Numbered from the stretch's first letter, positions 27,464 to 37,470 are shown. The stretch: DNA of 64,000 nucleotides from Bacteroidales bacterium (GCA_017617125.1 JAFZWY010000025.1:1-64000), one strand, 5' to 3'. A program made the numbers and translations. Notes: generated by a model from the sequence alone, not told the origin.

Positions 27464-28208
27464 ATTTATTTTTGGAATAAGGCCTGTGCTTGAGGCAATT
27501 AATGCTGGGCAGGAGATTGACAAGGTGCTGGTGCGCCAGAATATGACCGGCGACCTTTCGGTTGAACTTATGGCGGCATTACGACGTAATAAGATCAACA
27601 TACAGTATGTGCCAGCCGAAAAGCTCGACAAGATTACGAGACGTAACCATCAGGGTGTTGTGGCATACATTTCGCCTGTTTCGTACCAGAGTCTCGAGAA
27701 TGTAGTAATGTCGGCTTTCGAGGAGGGCCGTACACCTATAGTCGTAATTCTCGACGGTATTACCGATGTGCGCAACTTCGGAGCTATAGCTCGTACTTGC
27801 GAGTGCGCAGGCGTTACTGCCATCGTTATCCCAGAAACAAATTCGGCAAGAATTACCGAGGACGCAATAAAGACTTCGGCTGGAGCTTTGTACAATATTC
27901 CAGTCTGCCGTGAGAAAAATCTTGTCGATTCGGTTTTGTTCCTGCAGCAAAGCGGTTTCAAGGTGTATGCTGCTACCGAAAAGACCGAAAATGTGGTATA
28001 CAATGAGGATTTTTCTCATCCTACAGCATTGATTATGGGCGCCGAGGATCTCGGCGTTTCGAAGACTATGCAGAAACGTGCCGACAAGCTGATAAAAATC
28101 CCGATGTTCGGCAAGACCGAATCTCTCAATGTATCGGTATCGACGGCTGTTTTGGTATACGAAGTTGTGCGTCAGCAAAGTGCAAGTAAGAAAAATGATG
28201 TTAAATAG
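27456..28208 (+). CDS. rlmB: TrmH-family rRNA (guanosine-2'-O)-methyltransferase, RlmB type
   Basis: 250 residues. SPOUT-fold RNA methyltransferase with an N-terminal L30-like substrate-binding domain (about 1-75, FIFGIRPVLEAI) and the knotted catalytic domain. Motifs are NVRNFGAIARTCECAG (motif 1, with catalytic Arg), MGAEDLGVS (motif 2) and IPMFGKTESLNVSVSTAVLVYE (motif 3, here cited in part as ESLNVSVSTAVLVYE). The family methylates the 2'-OH of G2251 of 23S rRNA or a related site. It overlaps the GWxTD gene by eight bases. The exact target nucleotide cannot be read from sequence. Confidence 0.88.
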   Translation: MSEFIFGIRPVLEAINAGQEIDKVLVRQNMTGDLSVELMAALRRNKINIQYVPAEKLDKITRRNHQGVVAYISPVSYQSLENVVMSAFEEGRTPIVVILDGITDVRNFGAIARTCECAGVTAIVIPETNSARITEDAIKTSAGALYNIPVCREKNLVDSVLFLQQSGFKVYAATEKTENVVYNEDFSHPTALIMGAEDLGVSKTMQKRADKLIKIPMFGKTESLNVSVSTAVLVYEVVRQQSASKKNDVK

Positions 28209-28226
28209 TATTAAAAAATAAAATAT

Positions 28227-29744
28227 ATGCAAAAGGTTATAAAATCTGCTTTGATTTCCGTGTTCGACAAGCACGATCTCGATTTGGTTGTAAAGAATCT
28301 GAACAACTATGGTGTAAAAATCTATTCTACCGGTGGAACCTACGACTTCATTTCATCGCTTGATGTTGAAGTGACAAAGGTCGAAGATGTTACTGGTTAT
28401 CCGTCTATTCTCGATGGAAGGGTAAAGACCTTGCATCCCAAAATCTTTGGCGGAATACTTGCGGTGCGCGAGGAAGAAAGCCATGTAGAGCAGATGGCAA
28501 AGTACGAAATCCCCGAAATCGACCTCGTTATTGTCGACCTTTATCCTTTCGAGCAGACAGTTAAGTCGAACGCTTCGGAAAGCGATATCATCGAGAAGAT
28601 TGACATAGGTGGTATATCGTTGATAAGGGCAGCAGCAAAGAACTACAAGGATGTGCTGATAGTGTCGCATAAGGGCCAGTATCAGGAACTTTGCAATATC
28701 ATAGAGGAGAACGGCTGTTCTACTGATCTCGAGACACGTAAAAGATTTGCACGCGAGGCATTCGGCATAAGTTCAAACTACGATTCGGCTATCTTCAATT
28801 GGTTCGACGACAACTCTATGTCGCAGCTGAAGCTTTCGCAGCGTGAGTATATGCCTTTGCGTTATGGCGAAAATCCTCATCAGGAAGCCAAGTTCTTCGG
28901 TAACTTTGACGAAATGTTCCAGAAACTTCATGGCAAGGAGGTTAGCTACAACAATATTCTCGACATCGACGCAGGAATCAACCTCATTCGCGAGTTCGAA
29001 GATACAACCGTTGCAATACTCAAGCACAACAACGCATGCGGAATAGCAACTCGCAGCACTTTGTTTAGAGCTTGGAAGGATGCCCTTGCATGCGACCCGG
29101 TATCTGCATACGGCGGTATTATTGTAACAAACCGTCCGATAGATAGGGAAGTCGCTCTTGAGATAAACAAGATATTCTTCGAGGTAATAATTGCTCCTGA
29201 CTTTACAAAGGAGGCTCTCGAGGTTCTTGAGCAGAAGAAAAACCGCATAATTCTCGTCCAGAAGCATAACAATGTATCTAAGCATGTATTGCGCAGTGCA
29301 ATAAATGGCGTGCTTGTTCAGGAAAGGGATGTCCGTATCGAAGGTATGGACGACCTTAAGTATGTCACCAACGAGAAACCAACCGATGCCCAGATACAAG
29401 ATTTGTTCTTTGCCAACAAGGTGGTAAAGGCAACAAAGTCAAATGCTATTGTTTTGGTTAAGAATGCTCAACTTTTGGCAAGTGGTACCGGCCAGACTTC
29501 GCGCGTAGATGCATTGAAGCAGGCGATCGAGAAGGCAAAGAGTTTCGGATTCGAACTCGAAGGTGCAGTAATGGCTTCGGATGCTTTCTTCCCGTTTGCC
29601 GATTCTATCGAAATCGCCTACAAGGAAGGCATTTCGGCAGTAATTCAGCCCGGTGGTTCTATTCGCGACGAGGATACAATAAACTACTGCAATGAGAACA
29701 AGATTCCTATGGTATTCACCGGAATCAGACATTTTAGACATTAA
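28227..29744 (+). CDS. purH: Bifunctional AICAR transformylase / IMP cyclohydrolase
   Basis: 505 residues. It catalyses the last two steps of purine synthesis from AICAR to IMP. The N-terminal MGS-like cyclohydrolase domain has ALISVFDKHDL, YSTGGTYDF, and GRVKTLHPKIFGGIL. The C-terminal transformylase domain begins near residue 200 (RYGENPHQEA) and contains KHNNACGIA with the catalytic Lys-His, DPVSAYGGI, SGTGQTSRVDA, DAFFPFADS and the ending GIRHFRH. It starts 18 bases after the methyltransferase gene. Confidence 0.97.
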   Translation: MQKVIKSALISVFDKHDLDLVVKNLNNYGVKIYSTGGTYDFISSLDVEVTKVEDVTGYPSILDGRVKTLHPKIFGGILAVREEESHVEQMAKYEIPEIDLVIVDLYPFEQTVKSNASESDIIEKIDIGGISLIRAAAKNYKDVLIVSHKGQYQELCNIIEENGCSTDLETRKRFAREAFGISSNYDSAIFNWFDDNSMSQLKLSQREYMPLRYGENPHQEAKFFGNFDEMFQKLHGKEVSYNNILDIDAGINLIREFEDTTVAILKHNNACGIATRSTLFRAWKDALACDPVSAYGGIIVTNRPIDREVALEINKIFFEVIIAPDFTKEALEVLEQKKNRIILVQKHNNVSKHVLRSAINGVLVQERDVRIEGMDDLKYVTNEKPTDAQIQDLFFANKVVKATKSNAIVLVKNAQLLASGTGQTSRVDALKQAIEKAKSFGFELEGAVMASDAFFPFADSIEIAYKEGISAVIQPGGSIRDEDTINYCNENKIPMVFTGIRHFRH

Positions 29745-29785
29745 ACCGATAAATTTTCGTTAGAATATTTCTCAAACTTACTATT

Positions 29786-30598
29786 ATGTCGGTACATAAG
29801 GAAATAAAGAAGGTTACAACGCACATTCTTCAGGAGATGAAGAACCGTGGCGAAAAGATCTCGATGCTTACGGCATACGACTACAGTATGGCGAAAATTA
29901 TCGACAAGGCTGGCATTGATGTCATCCTTGTCGGTGATTCGGCATCGAATGTGATGGCTGGCTACGAAACGACCTTGCCGATAACTCTCGACGAGATGAT
30001 TTATCATGCCAAAAGCGTAGTTCGTGCTGTCGATAGGGCTTTGGTAGTTGTCGATTTGCCGTTTGGAACCTACCAGAGCAATTCCAAGGAGGCTTTGTCG
30101 TCGGCAATACGCATCATGAAGGAAACTGGTGCAGGTGCCGTGAAACTCGAAGGCGGAATGGAGTCGGAAGAATCTATAAAGAGAATCCTCTCGGCTGGTA
30201 TCCCGATAATGGGACACCTGGGACTAACCCCACAGAGTATAAACAAGTTTGGAACATACGCCGTACGTGCCAAGGACGACGAGGAAGCTTCCCGTCTGGT
30301 CGAGGATGCGTACCTGCTCCAGGAACTGGGTTGCTTTGCAATTGTTCTCGAAAAGATTCCTGCCAGCCTTACTTCGCGTATAGTTTCGGAGATAAAGATT
30401 CCAATCATTGGTATAGGTGCCGGTGCTGCCGACGGTCAGGTGCTTGTAATGCACGATATGCTTGGCATTACCCAGGAATTTTCACCTCGTTTCCTACGGC
30501 GCTATGCCGATCTTGACAAGGTGATTACCGATGCGGTAACGAACTACATCAGCGATGTGAAGTCGGAAAATTTCCCTAACGAACAGGAGCAGTACTGA
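29786..30598 (+). CDS. panB: 3-methyl-2-oxobutanoate hydroxymethyltransferase
   Basis: 270 residues. It transfers a hydroxymethyl group from methylene-tetrahydrofolate to 2-oxoisovalerate, the first committed step of pantothenate synthesis. Family features are [12 protein letters not shown], the metal-binding [40 protein letters not shown] and the catalytic Glu in [10 protein letters not shown], ending with [20 protein letters not shown] (all within normal spacing). panC and panD, needed for the same pathway, are about 20 kb away on the minus strand. Confidence 0.97.
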   Translation: MSVHKEIKKVTTHILQEMKNRGEKISMLTAYDYSMAKIIDKAGIDVILVGDSASNVMAGYETTLPITLDEMIYHAKSVVRAVDRALVVVDLPFGTYQSNSKEALSSAIRIMKETGAGAVKLEGGMESEESIKRILSAGIPIMGHLGLTPQSINKFGTYAVRAKDDEEASRLVEDAYLLQELGCFAIVLEKIPASLTSRIVSEIKIPIIGIGAGAADGQVLVMHDMLGITQEFSPRFLRRYADLDKVITDAVTNYISDVKSENFPNEQEQY

Positions 30599-30614
30599 CA
30601 AATATTGTCGCGTC

Positions 30615-31310
30615 ATGGCTGAGAATCAGAATACAAGTCCGCAGACGGTTGATATCCTTTACGAGGACAACCATATTATTGCAGTCAACAAACAGGCTGG
30701 ACAGATTGTGCAGGGCGACAATACTGGCGATAAGCCTTTGTCCGAGATTTTGAAATCTTACATAAAGGAACGTGACCATAAGCCAGGAAATGTTTTCTTG
30801 GGCGTACCTCACCGCATCGACCGGCCAGTGAGCGGAGTAGTGCTGTTTGCGAAGACAAGCAAGGCATTGACCCGTCTGAGCGAACTTTTCCGCACCAAGG
30901 ATGCCCGCAAGACTTATCATGCCGTTGTAGGCAACAAGCCGCCAAAGGATAGCGATACGCTTGTCGATTACATTTTCCGCAACGTAAAGCAGAACAAGTC
31001 GTATGTCGTTGACGAGAAGCATCCCGAAGCAAAGCGTTCGAGTTTGTCGTACAAGGTCGTCGGACACTCGGAGCGATATTATCTGCTCGAAATAGACCTT
31101 CATACTGGAAGGCACCATCAGATTCGCTGTCAGCTAGCAAATATGGGTTGTCCTATTCGTGGCGACCTTAAGTATGGTTATCCGCGCTCCAACAAGAATG
31201 GAGGCATTAACCTTCATGCTGCAAGAATACGTTTTACACATCCGGTAAAGAAGGAAGAGATAGTAATAGAAGCGCCATTCCCAGACGAGAAGATCTGGAA
31301 GATATTTTAG
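30615..31310 (+). CDS. RluA-family RNA pseudouridine synthase
   Basis: 231 residues. The catalytic motif HRIDRPVSGVVLF has the nucleophilic Asp at residue 69, and the later ELDLHTGRHHQIR-type sequence (LLEIDLHTGRHHQIRCQLA) is the conserved motif III. It lacks an N-terminal S4 RNA-binding domain, so it is of the short RluA type (compare RluC/RluD, which have S4). The RNA target cannot be inferred. It starts 16 bases after panB, and the ABC-F gene follows four bases after its stop. Confidence 0.9.
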   Translation: MAENQNTSPQTVDILYEDNHIIAVNKQAGQIVQGDNTGDKPLSEILKSYIKERDHKPGNVFLGVPHRIDRPVSGVVLFAKTSKALTRLSELFRTKDARKTYHAVVGNKPPKDSDTLVDYIFRNVKQNKSYVVDEKHPEAKRSSLSYKVVGHSERYYLLEIDLHTGRHHQIRCQLANMGCPIRGDLKYGYPRSNKNGGINLHAARIRFTHPVKKEEIVIEAPFPDEKIWKIF

Positions 31311-31313
31311 TAA

Positions 31314-33194
31314 ATGGAAAGTCTACTTCAGGCAGAAAATATTAGCAAACGCTACGGCGACAAACTGTTGTTCGAGAACATTAGCCTAAGCATTGGCGAA
31401 GGCCAGAAAATTGCTCTTGTCGCCAAAAATGGAACGGGAAAGACTTCGTTGCTTAACATCCTGGCTGGAGTAGATTCTTCTGATAGCGGAAAACTCAGCC
31501 GTCGACGTGATGTGCGTATAGGATATCTGCCACAGGAAATTGAACTTGATGCCGAGAAGACCGTGCTCGATGCCGTGTTTGTGCTCGAAAACGAAATTAC
31601 CCAGACTATTCGTCAGTACAACGATTGCTTATATTCCGAGACCCATGAGGTTCTGCCGTCGTTGCTCGACAAGATGGATGCGCTTAATGCCTGGGACTAC
31701 GAATCGCGTATAAGGCAGGTCCTCGGAAAACTAGACATTCACGATCTCGACAAGAAGGTCGGTACGCTCAGCGGTGGACAGAAAAAACGTGTGGCACTTG
31801 CTGGACTGCTTATTTGTGAACCTCAGTTGCTGATTCTCGATGAGCCAACCAACCAGCTCGACCTCAATGTAATAGAATGGCTCGAAGATTATCTTTCTTC
31901 AGCCAATATAACAATATTCATGGTCACACATGACCGTTATTTCCTCGACCGTATTTGCGACACTATTATCGAACTCGATGATGGCAAGACTTATACTTAT
32001 GCGGGAAACTACACTTATTATGTTGAAAAGCGTGCCGAACGAATCGAAAACTTGCAGGCAAATATAGAGCGAGCTCAGAACCTGATGAGAACCGAGCAGG
32101 AATGGATACGCCGTATGCCGAAGGCACGGTCGCACAAGGCTAAATACCGTATCGACGAGTTCGAGAACTTGAAGGCAAGGGCATCGCAGCGTATCGACAA
32201 CCGAAAACTTGAACTCGACGTTGCCAATCAAAGGCTCGGAAAAAAGATAATCGATATTTACAATGTGTCGAAATCGTTTGGCAGTCAAAAGATTGTCGAA
32301 GACTTTTCGTACAAGGTGTCGCGAGGCGAAAAGATCGGTATTGTCGGGCACAATGGTGTCGGAAAAACGACGTTCTTGAACCTGATAACAGGAAATCTCG
32401 CGCCTGACAGCGGTCATATCGAGGTTGGGCAGACTGTAAAGTTTGCATATTATACCCAGGAGGGTATAATATTTAACGATGATGATAAGCCAATAGACAT
32501 TGTACGCAAGATTTCCGACGATGTGAAGTTGCGTGATGGCAAAAGTTTCTCGGCGTCGGGACTGCTAAACTACTTTATGTTTACTGGCGACATGCAGTAT
32601 ACCTTGGTGCGTAAGCTCAGCGGTGGCGAGAAACGCAGGCTTTATCTTTGCACAGTGCTGATGCAGCAGCCCAATGTCCTGATAATGGATGAGCCGACCA
32701 ACGACTTGGACATCACGACTTTGCAGGTGTTGGAAGAATACCTTACAATGATTGATGCTACCGTCATAATTGTTTCACACGACCGCTTTTTCATGGACAA
32801 GATTGTCGATCATATCTTTGTTTTCGAAGGCGGTGGACGTATAGCCGATTTTCCTGGCAATTATACGCAGTTCCGCGATTCAAGGGAATATGCACGTTAT
32901 ATGGAATCGATTGCGCCAAAGGACACAAAGCCAGTCGCAGCGGAACCCCGTAAGCAGGTGCAACAATCAGCCCCGAAGAAAAAGCTTTCGTATAACGAAC
33001 AGCGAGAATACGATATGCTTGAAAAGGAAATAGAGGAACTGAATGCGAAGCGGACAGCGATGGAGGACGAACTTAATTCGGGAAAACTTTCATCGTTTGA
33101 AATCGCGGCCAAGTCATCGGAGTATTCGCAACTTATCGACACCATCGACGCAAAAGAAATGCGCTGGCTCGAACTTGCCGAGATGGTGGAATAG
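31314..33194 (+). CDS. ABC-F ATPase (Uup/EttA-like translation factor)
   Basis: 626 residues with two ABC modules and no membrane helices. First module: Walker A KNGTGKTSLL, signature LSGGQKKRVALAGLL, Walker B LLILDEPTNQLDL. The inter-module linker (about 240-300) is charged and arginine-rich (EWIRRMPKARSHKAKYR). Second module: GHNGVGKTTFLN, LSGGEKRRLYLCTVL, VLIMDEPTNDLDI. A C-terminal coiled-coil region (about 560-626) follows a basic linker, as in Uup. These proteins act on ribosomes; some protect against antibiotics, but nothing here shows that role. Its stop codon is two bases from the stop of the convergent BspA-like gene. Confidence 0.92.
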   Translation: MESLLQAENISKRYGDKLLFENISLSIGEGQKIALVAKNGTGKTSLLNILAGVDSSDSGKLSRRRDVRIGYLPQEIELDAEKTVLDAVFVLENEITQTIRQYNDCLYSETHEVLPSLLDKMDALNAWDYESRIRQVLGKLDIHDLDKKVGTLSGGQKKRVALAGLLICEPQLLILDEPTNQLDLNVIEWLEDYLSSANITIFMVTHDRYFLDRICDTIIELDDGKTYTYAGNYTYYVEKRAERIENLQANIERAQNLMRTEQEWIRRMPKARSHKAKYRIDEFENLKARASQRIDNRKLELDVANQRLGKKIIDIYNVSKSFGSQKIVEDFSYKVSRGEKIGIVGHNGVGKTTFLNLITGNLAPDSGHIEVGQTVKFAYYTQEGIIFNDDDKPIDIVRKISDDVKLRDGKSFSASGLLNYFMFTGDMQYTLVRKLSGGEKRRLYLCTVLMQQPNVLIMDEPTNDLDITTLQVLEEYLTMIDATVIIVSHDRFFMDKIVDHIFVFEGGGRIADFPGNYTQFRDSREYARYMESIAPKDTKPVAAEPRKQVQQSAPKKKLSYNEQREYDMLEKEIEELNAKRTAMEDELNSGKLSSFEIAAKSSEYSQLIDTIDAKEMRWLELAEMVE

Positions 33195-33196
33195 CA

Positions 33197-34948
33197 CTAT
33201 TTTTCCTTCAGCTTACTGTGGTATTCAGAGTTGAGCATCCCTTTGAATTGAGACATAGTTCCCTTTGGAATATTTATGGTCTTTAATTTGGGGCACTCGA
33301 CGAATGCTGTTTCTGAAATCTTGGTTATTGATTGCGGGAGTGTTATGGTTTTTAGTCCTGATCCTAAAAATACTTTACTATTTATTTCTGTGACAGAATT
33401 TGGGATTATAATGTTTTCCATTGTTTCACATCCCATAAAAGCTTCATCGTCAATATCCTTTAGTGTATTGGGAAGTGTTATTGTTTTTAGTTTCGTACAA
33501 TACATGAAAGCTCTATGACCTATCTTTTCAATAGTATTTGACATTGTGATGCTTTCTATATCGTAGCATTCTGAAAAAGCGAATGGTTCTATTTCTTTTA
33601 CACTGTTAGGCAGACTTATCGATTTAATATGGCCGGCGTAATGGAATGCCCTTTGTGCTATTTTTGTTATTCCTTCAGGAATTGCGTATTCTTCGGCATA
33701 GTCTGGCGGAAAATATGCAAATAAATGTTCTGAATGCACTGGCTCTGAAATACCAGAGTCATAGAAAGCCTGAAGGCCTATTTTTTCAACTGAGTTTGGC
33801 AGTTCCAGATATGAAAGCATTTTGCATTCGAAGAAGGCCTTGTCTCCAATTTCTGTTATGGAATTAGATAGGGTTGCATATCTCAGTTCTTCGCATTTCA
33901 TGAATGAGAATGCAGGTACAATTTTAACCTTTTCGCCAAAATTTACGGAAATAAGCGCCATGCAATGTTCAAATGCCGGATATTTATTGTCCATCGGTTT
34001 GCAGTTGATCGCATTGAAATTGACAACTGCTAACTTCTTGTTCCTAATGAATGCGCTTGCACCAATTTTGGTTACAGATTCGGGTATTGTTATTGATGTA
34101 AGTTCGCAGTTGTAGAATGCAGAATCTTCGATAGTTGCAACTGTGTTTGAAATGTCAATCTTCTGTAGCGGTATGTTGGCAAAGGCATTTCTGCCAATGC
34201 TTGTTATTCCGTTTGGAATAGTTGAGTTGCTGCATCCTCTTACGATTTTGTTCTCTGCAGAAAGTACTATTGCGTTGCAGTCGTTTCTGCTGTCGTAGGT
34301 CCTATTTCCGTCGGCAACTACGATATTTGCGAGTTTGTTGCATTTGTCAAACGAAGTGATATATATGGTTTTTACCGATGCAGGAATTGTAATCGATGTC
34401 ATTTCGGTGCAGTTTCCGAAAGCGTATTCGAGGATAGCTTCAGTTCCTTCGTTAACTTTGTATTCAGCCATGTTTGATGGATAGTACACAAGATTATTGC
34501 CTGTGTACATTGGTTTTGTAATTGCAGTACCAGCAAATGCATTTTCTCCACAATGTTCGATAGTTCCACCGATTTTAATTGTTTTTAGAGCAGAGCAACC
34601 TTTGAATGCTTCAGCTTTTATTTCTTTTACGGTCTGTGGAATTGTCACCGATGTCAATGTGCTGATATCAGAAAATGCATTTCTGTTTATAGTTGTTACA
34701 GCATAGTCGTTATTCCTATAATGTACCGTTGCAGGGATTTCTATCTTCTTGATGTTTTCGGTATCACCCTTAATGCCGTTAATTGTTACCGTATATGGGC
34801 TTTCATTCGATGTAATTGTGTATTTTAGGTATTGACCAGTCTTGCATTTCATTGAGAAATTCGGGTCGTCCTGGCTATGGACAACAGCTTGTGCATTTAC
34901 CATAGAGCACAATACCATTAATGCTAATACTATTGCGATTCTTTTCAT
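33197..34948 (-). CDS. BspA-like leucine-rich repeat surface protein
   Basis: 583 residues with a signal peptide (about 1-19, IAIVLALMVLCSMVNA). Almost the whole mature protein consists of about 23-residue LRR_5 (BspA/Treponema type) repeats with consensus IP.SV..I...AF..C..L..I.., for example VTSIGRNAFANIPL and LPNSVKEIEPFAFSECY. No T9SS tail or lipobox is present, so how it stays at the surface is unclear. Such proteins often act in adhesion. Codon choice is visibly more AT-rich than in the neighbouring housekeeping genes, consistent with recent acquisition or repeat expansion. It has its own -7 box and lies convergent with the ABC-F gene, with no terminator between them. Confidence 0.85.
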   Translation of the reverse strand: MKRIAIVLALMVLCSMVNAQAVVHSQDDPNFSMKCKTGQYLKYTITSNESPYTVTINGIKGDTENIKKIEIPATVHYRNNDYAVTTINRNAFSDISTLTSVTIPQTVKEIKAEAFKGCSALKTIKIGGTIEHCGENAFAGTAITKPMYTGNNLVYYPSNMAEYKVNEGTEAILEYAFGNCTEMTSITIPASVKTIYITSFDKCNKLANIVVADGNRTYDSRNDCNAIVLSAENKIVRGCSNSTIPNGITSIGRNAFANIPLQKIDISNTVATIEDSAFYNCELTSITIPESVTKIGASAFIRNKKLAVVNFNAINCKPMDNKYPAFEHCMALISVNFGEKVKIVPAFSFMKCEELRYATLSNSITEIGDKAFFECKMLSYLELPNSVEKIGLQAFYDSGISEPVHSEHLFAYFPPDYAEEYAIPEGITKIAQRAFHYAGHIKSISLPNSVKEIEPFAFSECYDIESITMSNTIEKIGHRAFMYCTKLKTITLPNTLKDIDDEAFMGCETMENIIIPNSVTEINSKVFLGSGLKTITLPQSITKISETAFVECPKLKTINIPKGTMSQFKGMLNSEYHSKLKEK

Positions 34949-34968
34949 AGTCTTATGATATTTTATTG

Positions 34969-35001
34969 CAAATATAATCTTTATTTTGATTCCTAGAACA
35001 A
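34969..35001 (-). promoter_or_regulatory. Promoter of the BspA-like gene
   Basis: Read on the minus strand: TTG (34999-35001), a 22-base spacer and TATATTTG (34969-34976). The box ends 20 bases before the ATG. The -33 element falls inside the last codons of rnhB. Confidence 0.5.
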
Positions 35002-35589
35002 TGATAATTGAGAATCAAGAAGCTTATACGACATCCGGTGATATTTTGTCGGTCCGTATTTCTCAATGGCGGCGCGATGAGCTTTGGTGGGATAGCCTTT
35101 GTTCTGTTCCCATTGGTATTCGGGAAATTCTTTGGCTATCTTGTACATGAATTCGTCCCTGTATGTCTTTGCGAGAATCGAAGCTGCTGCTATCGACATA
35201 TATGTGGCATCGCCCTTTATGATGCACTTGTGTGGAATATTTCCGTATGGGATGAACTTGTTGCCGTCGATAAGGAGCAGTTGAGGAGTGATTTTTAGCC
35301 CTGCTACGGCCTTGTGCATCGATAGTATCGAAGCCTTGAGGATATTTATGCTGTCGATTTCGTTGTTGTCCATCGAGGCTACGCAGAACGATATTGCGTC
35401 GCGTTCAATTTCCAGTCTCAGTTCGTCGCGTTTTTTCTCAGAAAGCTGCTTCGAATCGTTGAGCATTTCGTTGGTGTAGTCGGGTGGAAGTATTACTGCT
35501 GCAGCATAGACAGGACCAGCCAGGCATCCGCGGCCGGCTTCGTCGCAGCCAGCCTCGATTGTGTTTTCCTGAAAGTATTGTTTTAACAT
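34993..35589 (-). CDS. rnhB: Ribonuclease HII
   Basis: 198 residues from the ATG at 35589; an upstream ATG (35649) would overlap the glycosyltransferase gene and adds a non-family extension. It removes RNA from RNA-DNA hybrids, including single ribonucleotides in DNA. The active-site motif GCDEAGRGCLAGPV has Asp16 and Glu17; further family motifs are DSKQLSEKKR, the KGDATYMSIAAASILAKTYRD segment (third acidic residue Asp in KGDA), and YQWEQNKGYPTKAH. It starts five bases after the glycosyltransferase stop, so the two are probably cotranscribed with kdsB. Confidence 0.95.
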   Translation of the reverse strand: MLKQYFQENTIEAGCDEAGRGCLAGPVYAAAVILPPDYTNEMLNDSKQLSEKKRDELRLEIERDAISFCVASMDNNEIDSINILKASILSMHKAVAGLKITPQLLLIDGNKFIPYGNIPHKCIIKGDATYMSIAAASILAKTYRDEFMYKIAKEFPEYQWEQNKGYPTKAHRAAIEKYGPTKYHRMSYKLLDSQLSLF

Positions 35590-35594
35590 GTTTG

Positions 35595-36719
35595 TTATTT
35601 TATTGCAGTTTCGATGCAGGACCAAAGTCTCTCGGCAGATTGCTGCCACGAGAACTTTGTACGTTGCAGTTTGCCTTTCTCTATGAGCGATTTGCGCAGG
35701 TCGTCGTTTGTACTGATGGTATACATTTTATCAGCCACTTCGTTGATATCTGTACCATCGCATATAAGTGCGGCATCGCCTACAACCTCGGGTAGCGAAC
35801 TGTTGTTTGCACATATTATTGCAGTTTCGGCATACATCGCTTCGACAAGAGGAATACCAAAGCCTTCGAAATGCGGAATGTAAGTCAGGCATTCTGCTGC
35901 AGCTACAAGTTTGCACAGTACGTCGGTTTCCTGTCTTCCTGTAAACACAACATTGTCCTTGTGTTTCATTTCGTTGTATACCTTCTCTATCGCTTCGGTC
36001 TTGTGGAGTGAGCCGCCAACAATTATCAGGTTCATGTCGATGTTGTACTTGTCCTTGAAAATATCGAATGCTCTCAATAGTCCGTCGACATTCTTGCGCG
36101 GACTAAGCGCACCGACGAATACGAAATATTTTTTACCGTTACTGTATTGGTTGCGGATATTTTCTTTTTCCGCTTCCGAAAGAGGCTTATAGTTGTTGTT
36201 TGCTCCGTTGTAGCATATTGTTACTTTATCTTCCGAAATGCCGTATGTGTTGCATATGTCCTTTTTCGAGAACTCCGAAACTGTTCCTATATGGAGCGCC
36301 TTGTGGGCGAACTTTGCAAAATATTTGTTGTAGTACCAGCTAGTAAGTCGCGGCAGTTGTTCTGGGTTGTGTACGAAATTTATGTCGTGTATTACGTCAA
36401 TTTGCGGAATATTTGTTTTGAGCGATATGTATCCGTCGGTAGACAGGAATATGTCGGCCCCGATTTCTTTCAGCAGTCGTGGAATTCTGTATTCAAACCA
36501 AAGTATCCACAGAAAAGGATGTCGGGTAGGGGGGCGGAGTATTATAGGCGTAACATTGTCAGAGAAAACAAATTCCTTGTCGTATTCCCTGTCGAAAATG
36601 AAGAAGAACTGGTGTTCAGGATGCTGTGTTGTTATGCGCTTGAGGGTTTCGTATGTAAACCATCCGATACCTTCAAGTTTGCCTTTTAGCAGAAGTCGTG
36701 TATTGACAGCAATCTTCAT
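35595..36719 (-). CDS. GT4-family glycosyltransferase
   Basis: 374 residues, GT-B fold. The N-terminal half has RLLLKGKLEGIGWFTYE and the C-terminal nucleotide-sugar half has YNGANNNYKPL, FVGALSPRKNVDGLLRAF and the E-x7-E region in HFEGFGIPLVEAMYAETA. No signal peptide or transmembrane helix. The acceptor and donor are unknown. It sits one base downstream of kdsB (stop at 36721, start at 36719) and upstream of rnhB, so lipopolysaccharide core or surface glycan assembly is a reasonable guess. Confidence 0.85.
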   Translation of the reverse strand: MKIAVNTRLLLKGKLEGIGWFTYETLKRITTQHPEHQFFFIFDREYDKEFVFSDNVTPIILRPPTRHPFLWILWFEYRIPRLLKEIGADIFLSTDGYISLKTNIPQIDVIHDINFVHNPEQLPRLTSWYYNKYFAKFAHKALHIGTVSEFSKKDICNTYGISEDKVTICYNGANNNYKPLSEAEKENIRNQYSNGKKYFVFVGALSPRKNVDGLLRAFDIFKDKYNIDMNLIIVGGSLHKTEAIEKVYNEMKHKDNVVFTGRQETDVLCKLVAAAECLTYIPHFEGFGIPLVEAMYAETAIICANNSSLPEVVGDAALICDGTDINEVADKMYTISTNDDLRKSLIEKGKLQRTKFSWQQSAERLWSCIETAIK

Positions 36720-36720
36720 C

Positions 36721-37470
36721 TTACAGCAATCCGATTTCTTTTATCTTTTCCAGATCCTTGGGAGTATCGATGCTTATAGTTTCGTGCTCGGTAAAGGCAA
36801 CTTTTATCTTGTATCCGTTTTCAATCCACCTTAGCTGTTCGAGGCTTTCGGCCAGTTCTAGAGGTGTTTGTTTCAGTTTTGTAAGTTCAAGAAGGATGTC
36901 CTTGCGGTATCCGTAAAGCCCGATGTGCTTGTAGTATAGATGTTTGCTAATCCATGTACTTTCTTTGTGCCCACGAAGATAGGGTATTGGAGAGCGACTG
37001 AAATATATGGCTTCGTTGTCAGTTGAAATTACAACTTTAGGCTTGTTAGGATTGAAGATGTCGTCCTTGTTGTTTATCGGTTTTACAAGAGTTGCAATTT
37101 GGGTGCGCTTCTTGTTGAAGCATTTTTTTATTTCAGTCAGTTGCTCCGTCTTGATGAAGGGCTCATCGCCCTGTATGTTTATTACAACGTCGAATTCCTT
37201 ACCTTCGGCTTCCTCTACTTTTAATATTGCCTCGGCGCAACGGTCGGTTCCGCTCTTGTGCTTTTTCGAGGTCATGACATACTTGCCGTTGAAACTTTCA
37301 ATTTCCTTTGCAATGCGGTCGTCGTCGGTTGCAACATACACACAGTCGAAAACTTTGGATGCCTGTATGTACACGTTGTGAATCATCGACTTGCCATTGA
37401 TGTTGACCAAAGGCTTTCCAGGAAACCTTGTGGATGCGTATCTTGCGGGAATTATCGCTGCAATATTCAT
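36721..37470 (-). CDS. kdsB: 3-deoxy-manno-octulosonate cytidylyltransferase (CMP-Kdo synthetase)
   Basis: 249 residues. It activates Kdo with CTP for transfer to lipid A. Motifs are IPARYASTRFPGKPL at the N-terminus, VYVATDDDRI, SGTDRCAEA, VVINIQGDEPFI and HIGLYGYRKDIL, with ELAESLEQLRWIENGYKI near the end. Length and order match the family. It heads a minus-strand operon with a GT4 glycosyltransferase and rnhB. A -7 box at 37491-37498 precedes the ATG by 20 bases. Confidence 0.96.
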   Translation of the reverse strand: MNIAAIIPARYASTRFPGKPLVNINGKSMIHNVYIQASKVFDCVYVATDDDRIAKEIESFNGKYVMTSKKHKSGTDRCAEAILKVEEAEGKEFDVVINIQGDEPFIKTEQLTEIKKCFNKKRTQIATLVKPINNKDDIFNPNKPKVVISTDNEAIYFSRSPIPYLRGHKESTWISKHLYYKHIGLYGYRKDILLELTKLKQTPLELAESLEQLRWIENGYKIKVAFTEHETISIDTPKDLEKIKEIGLL

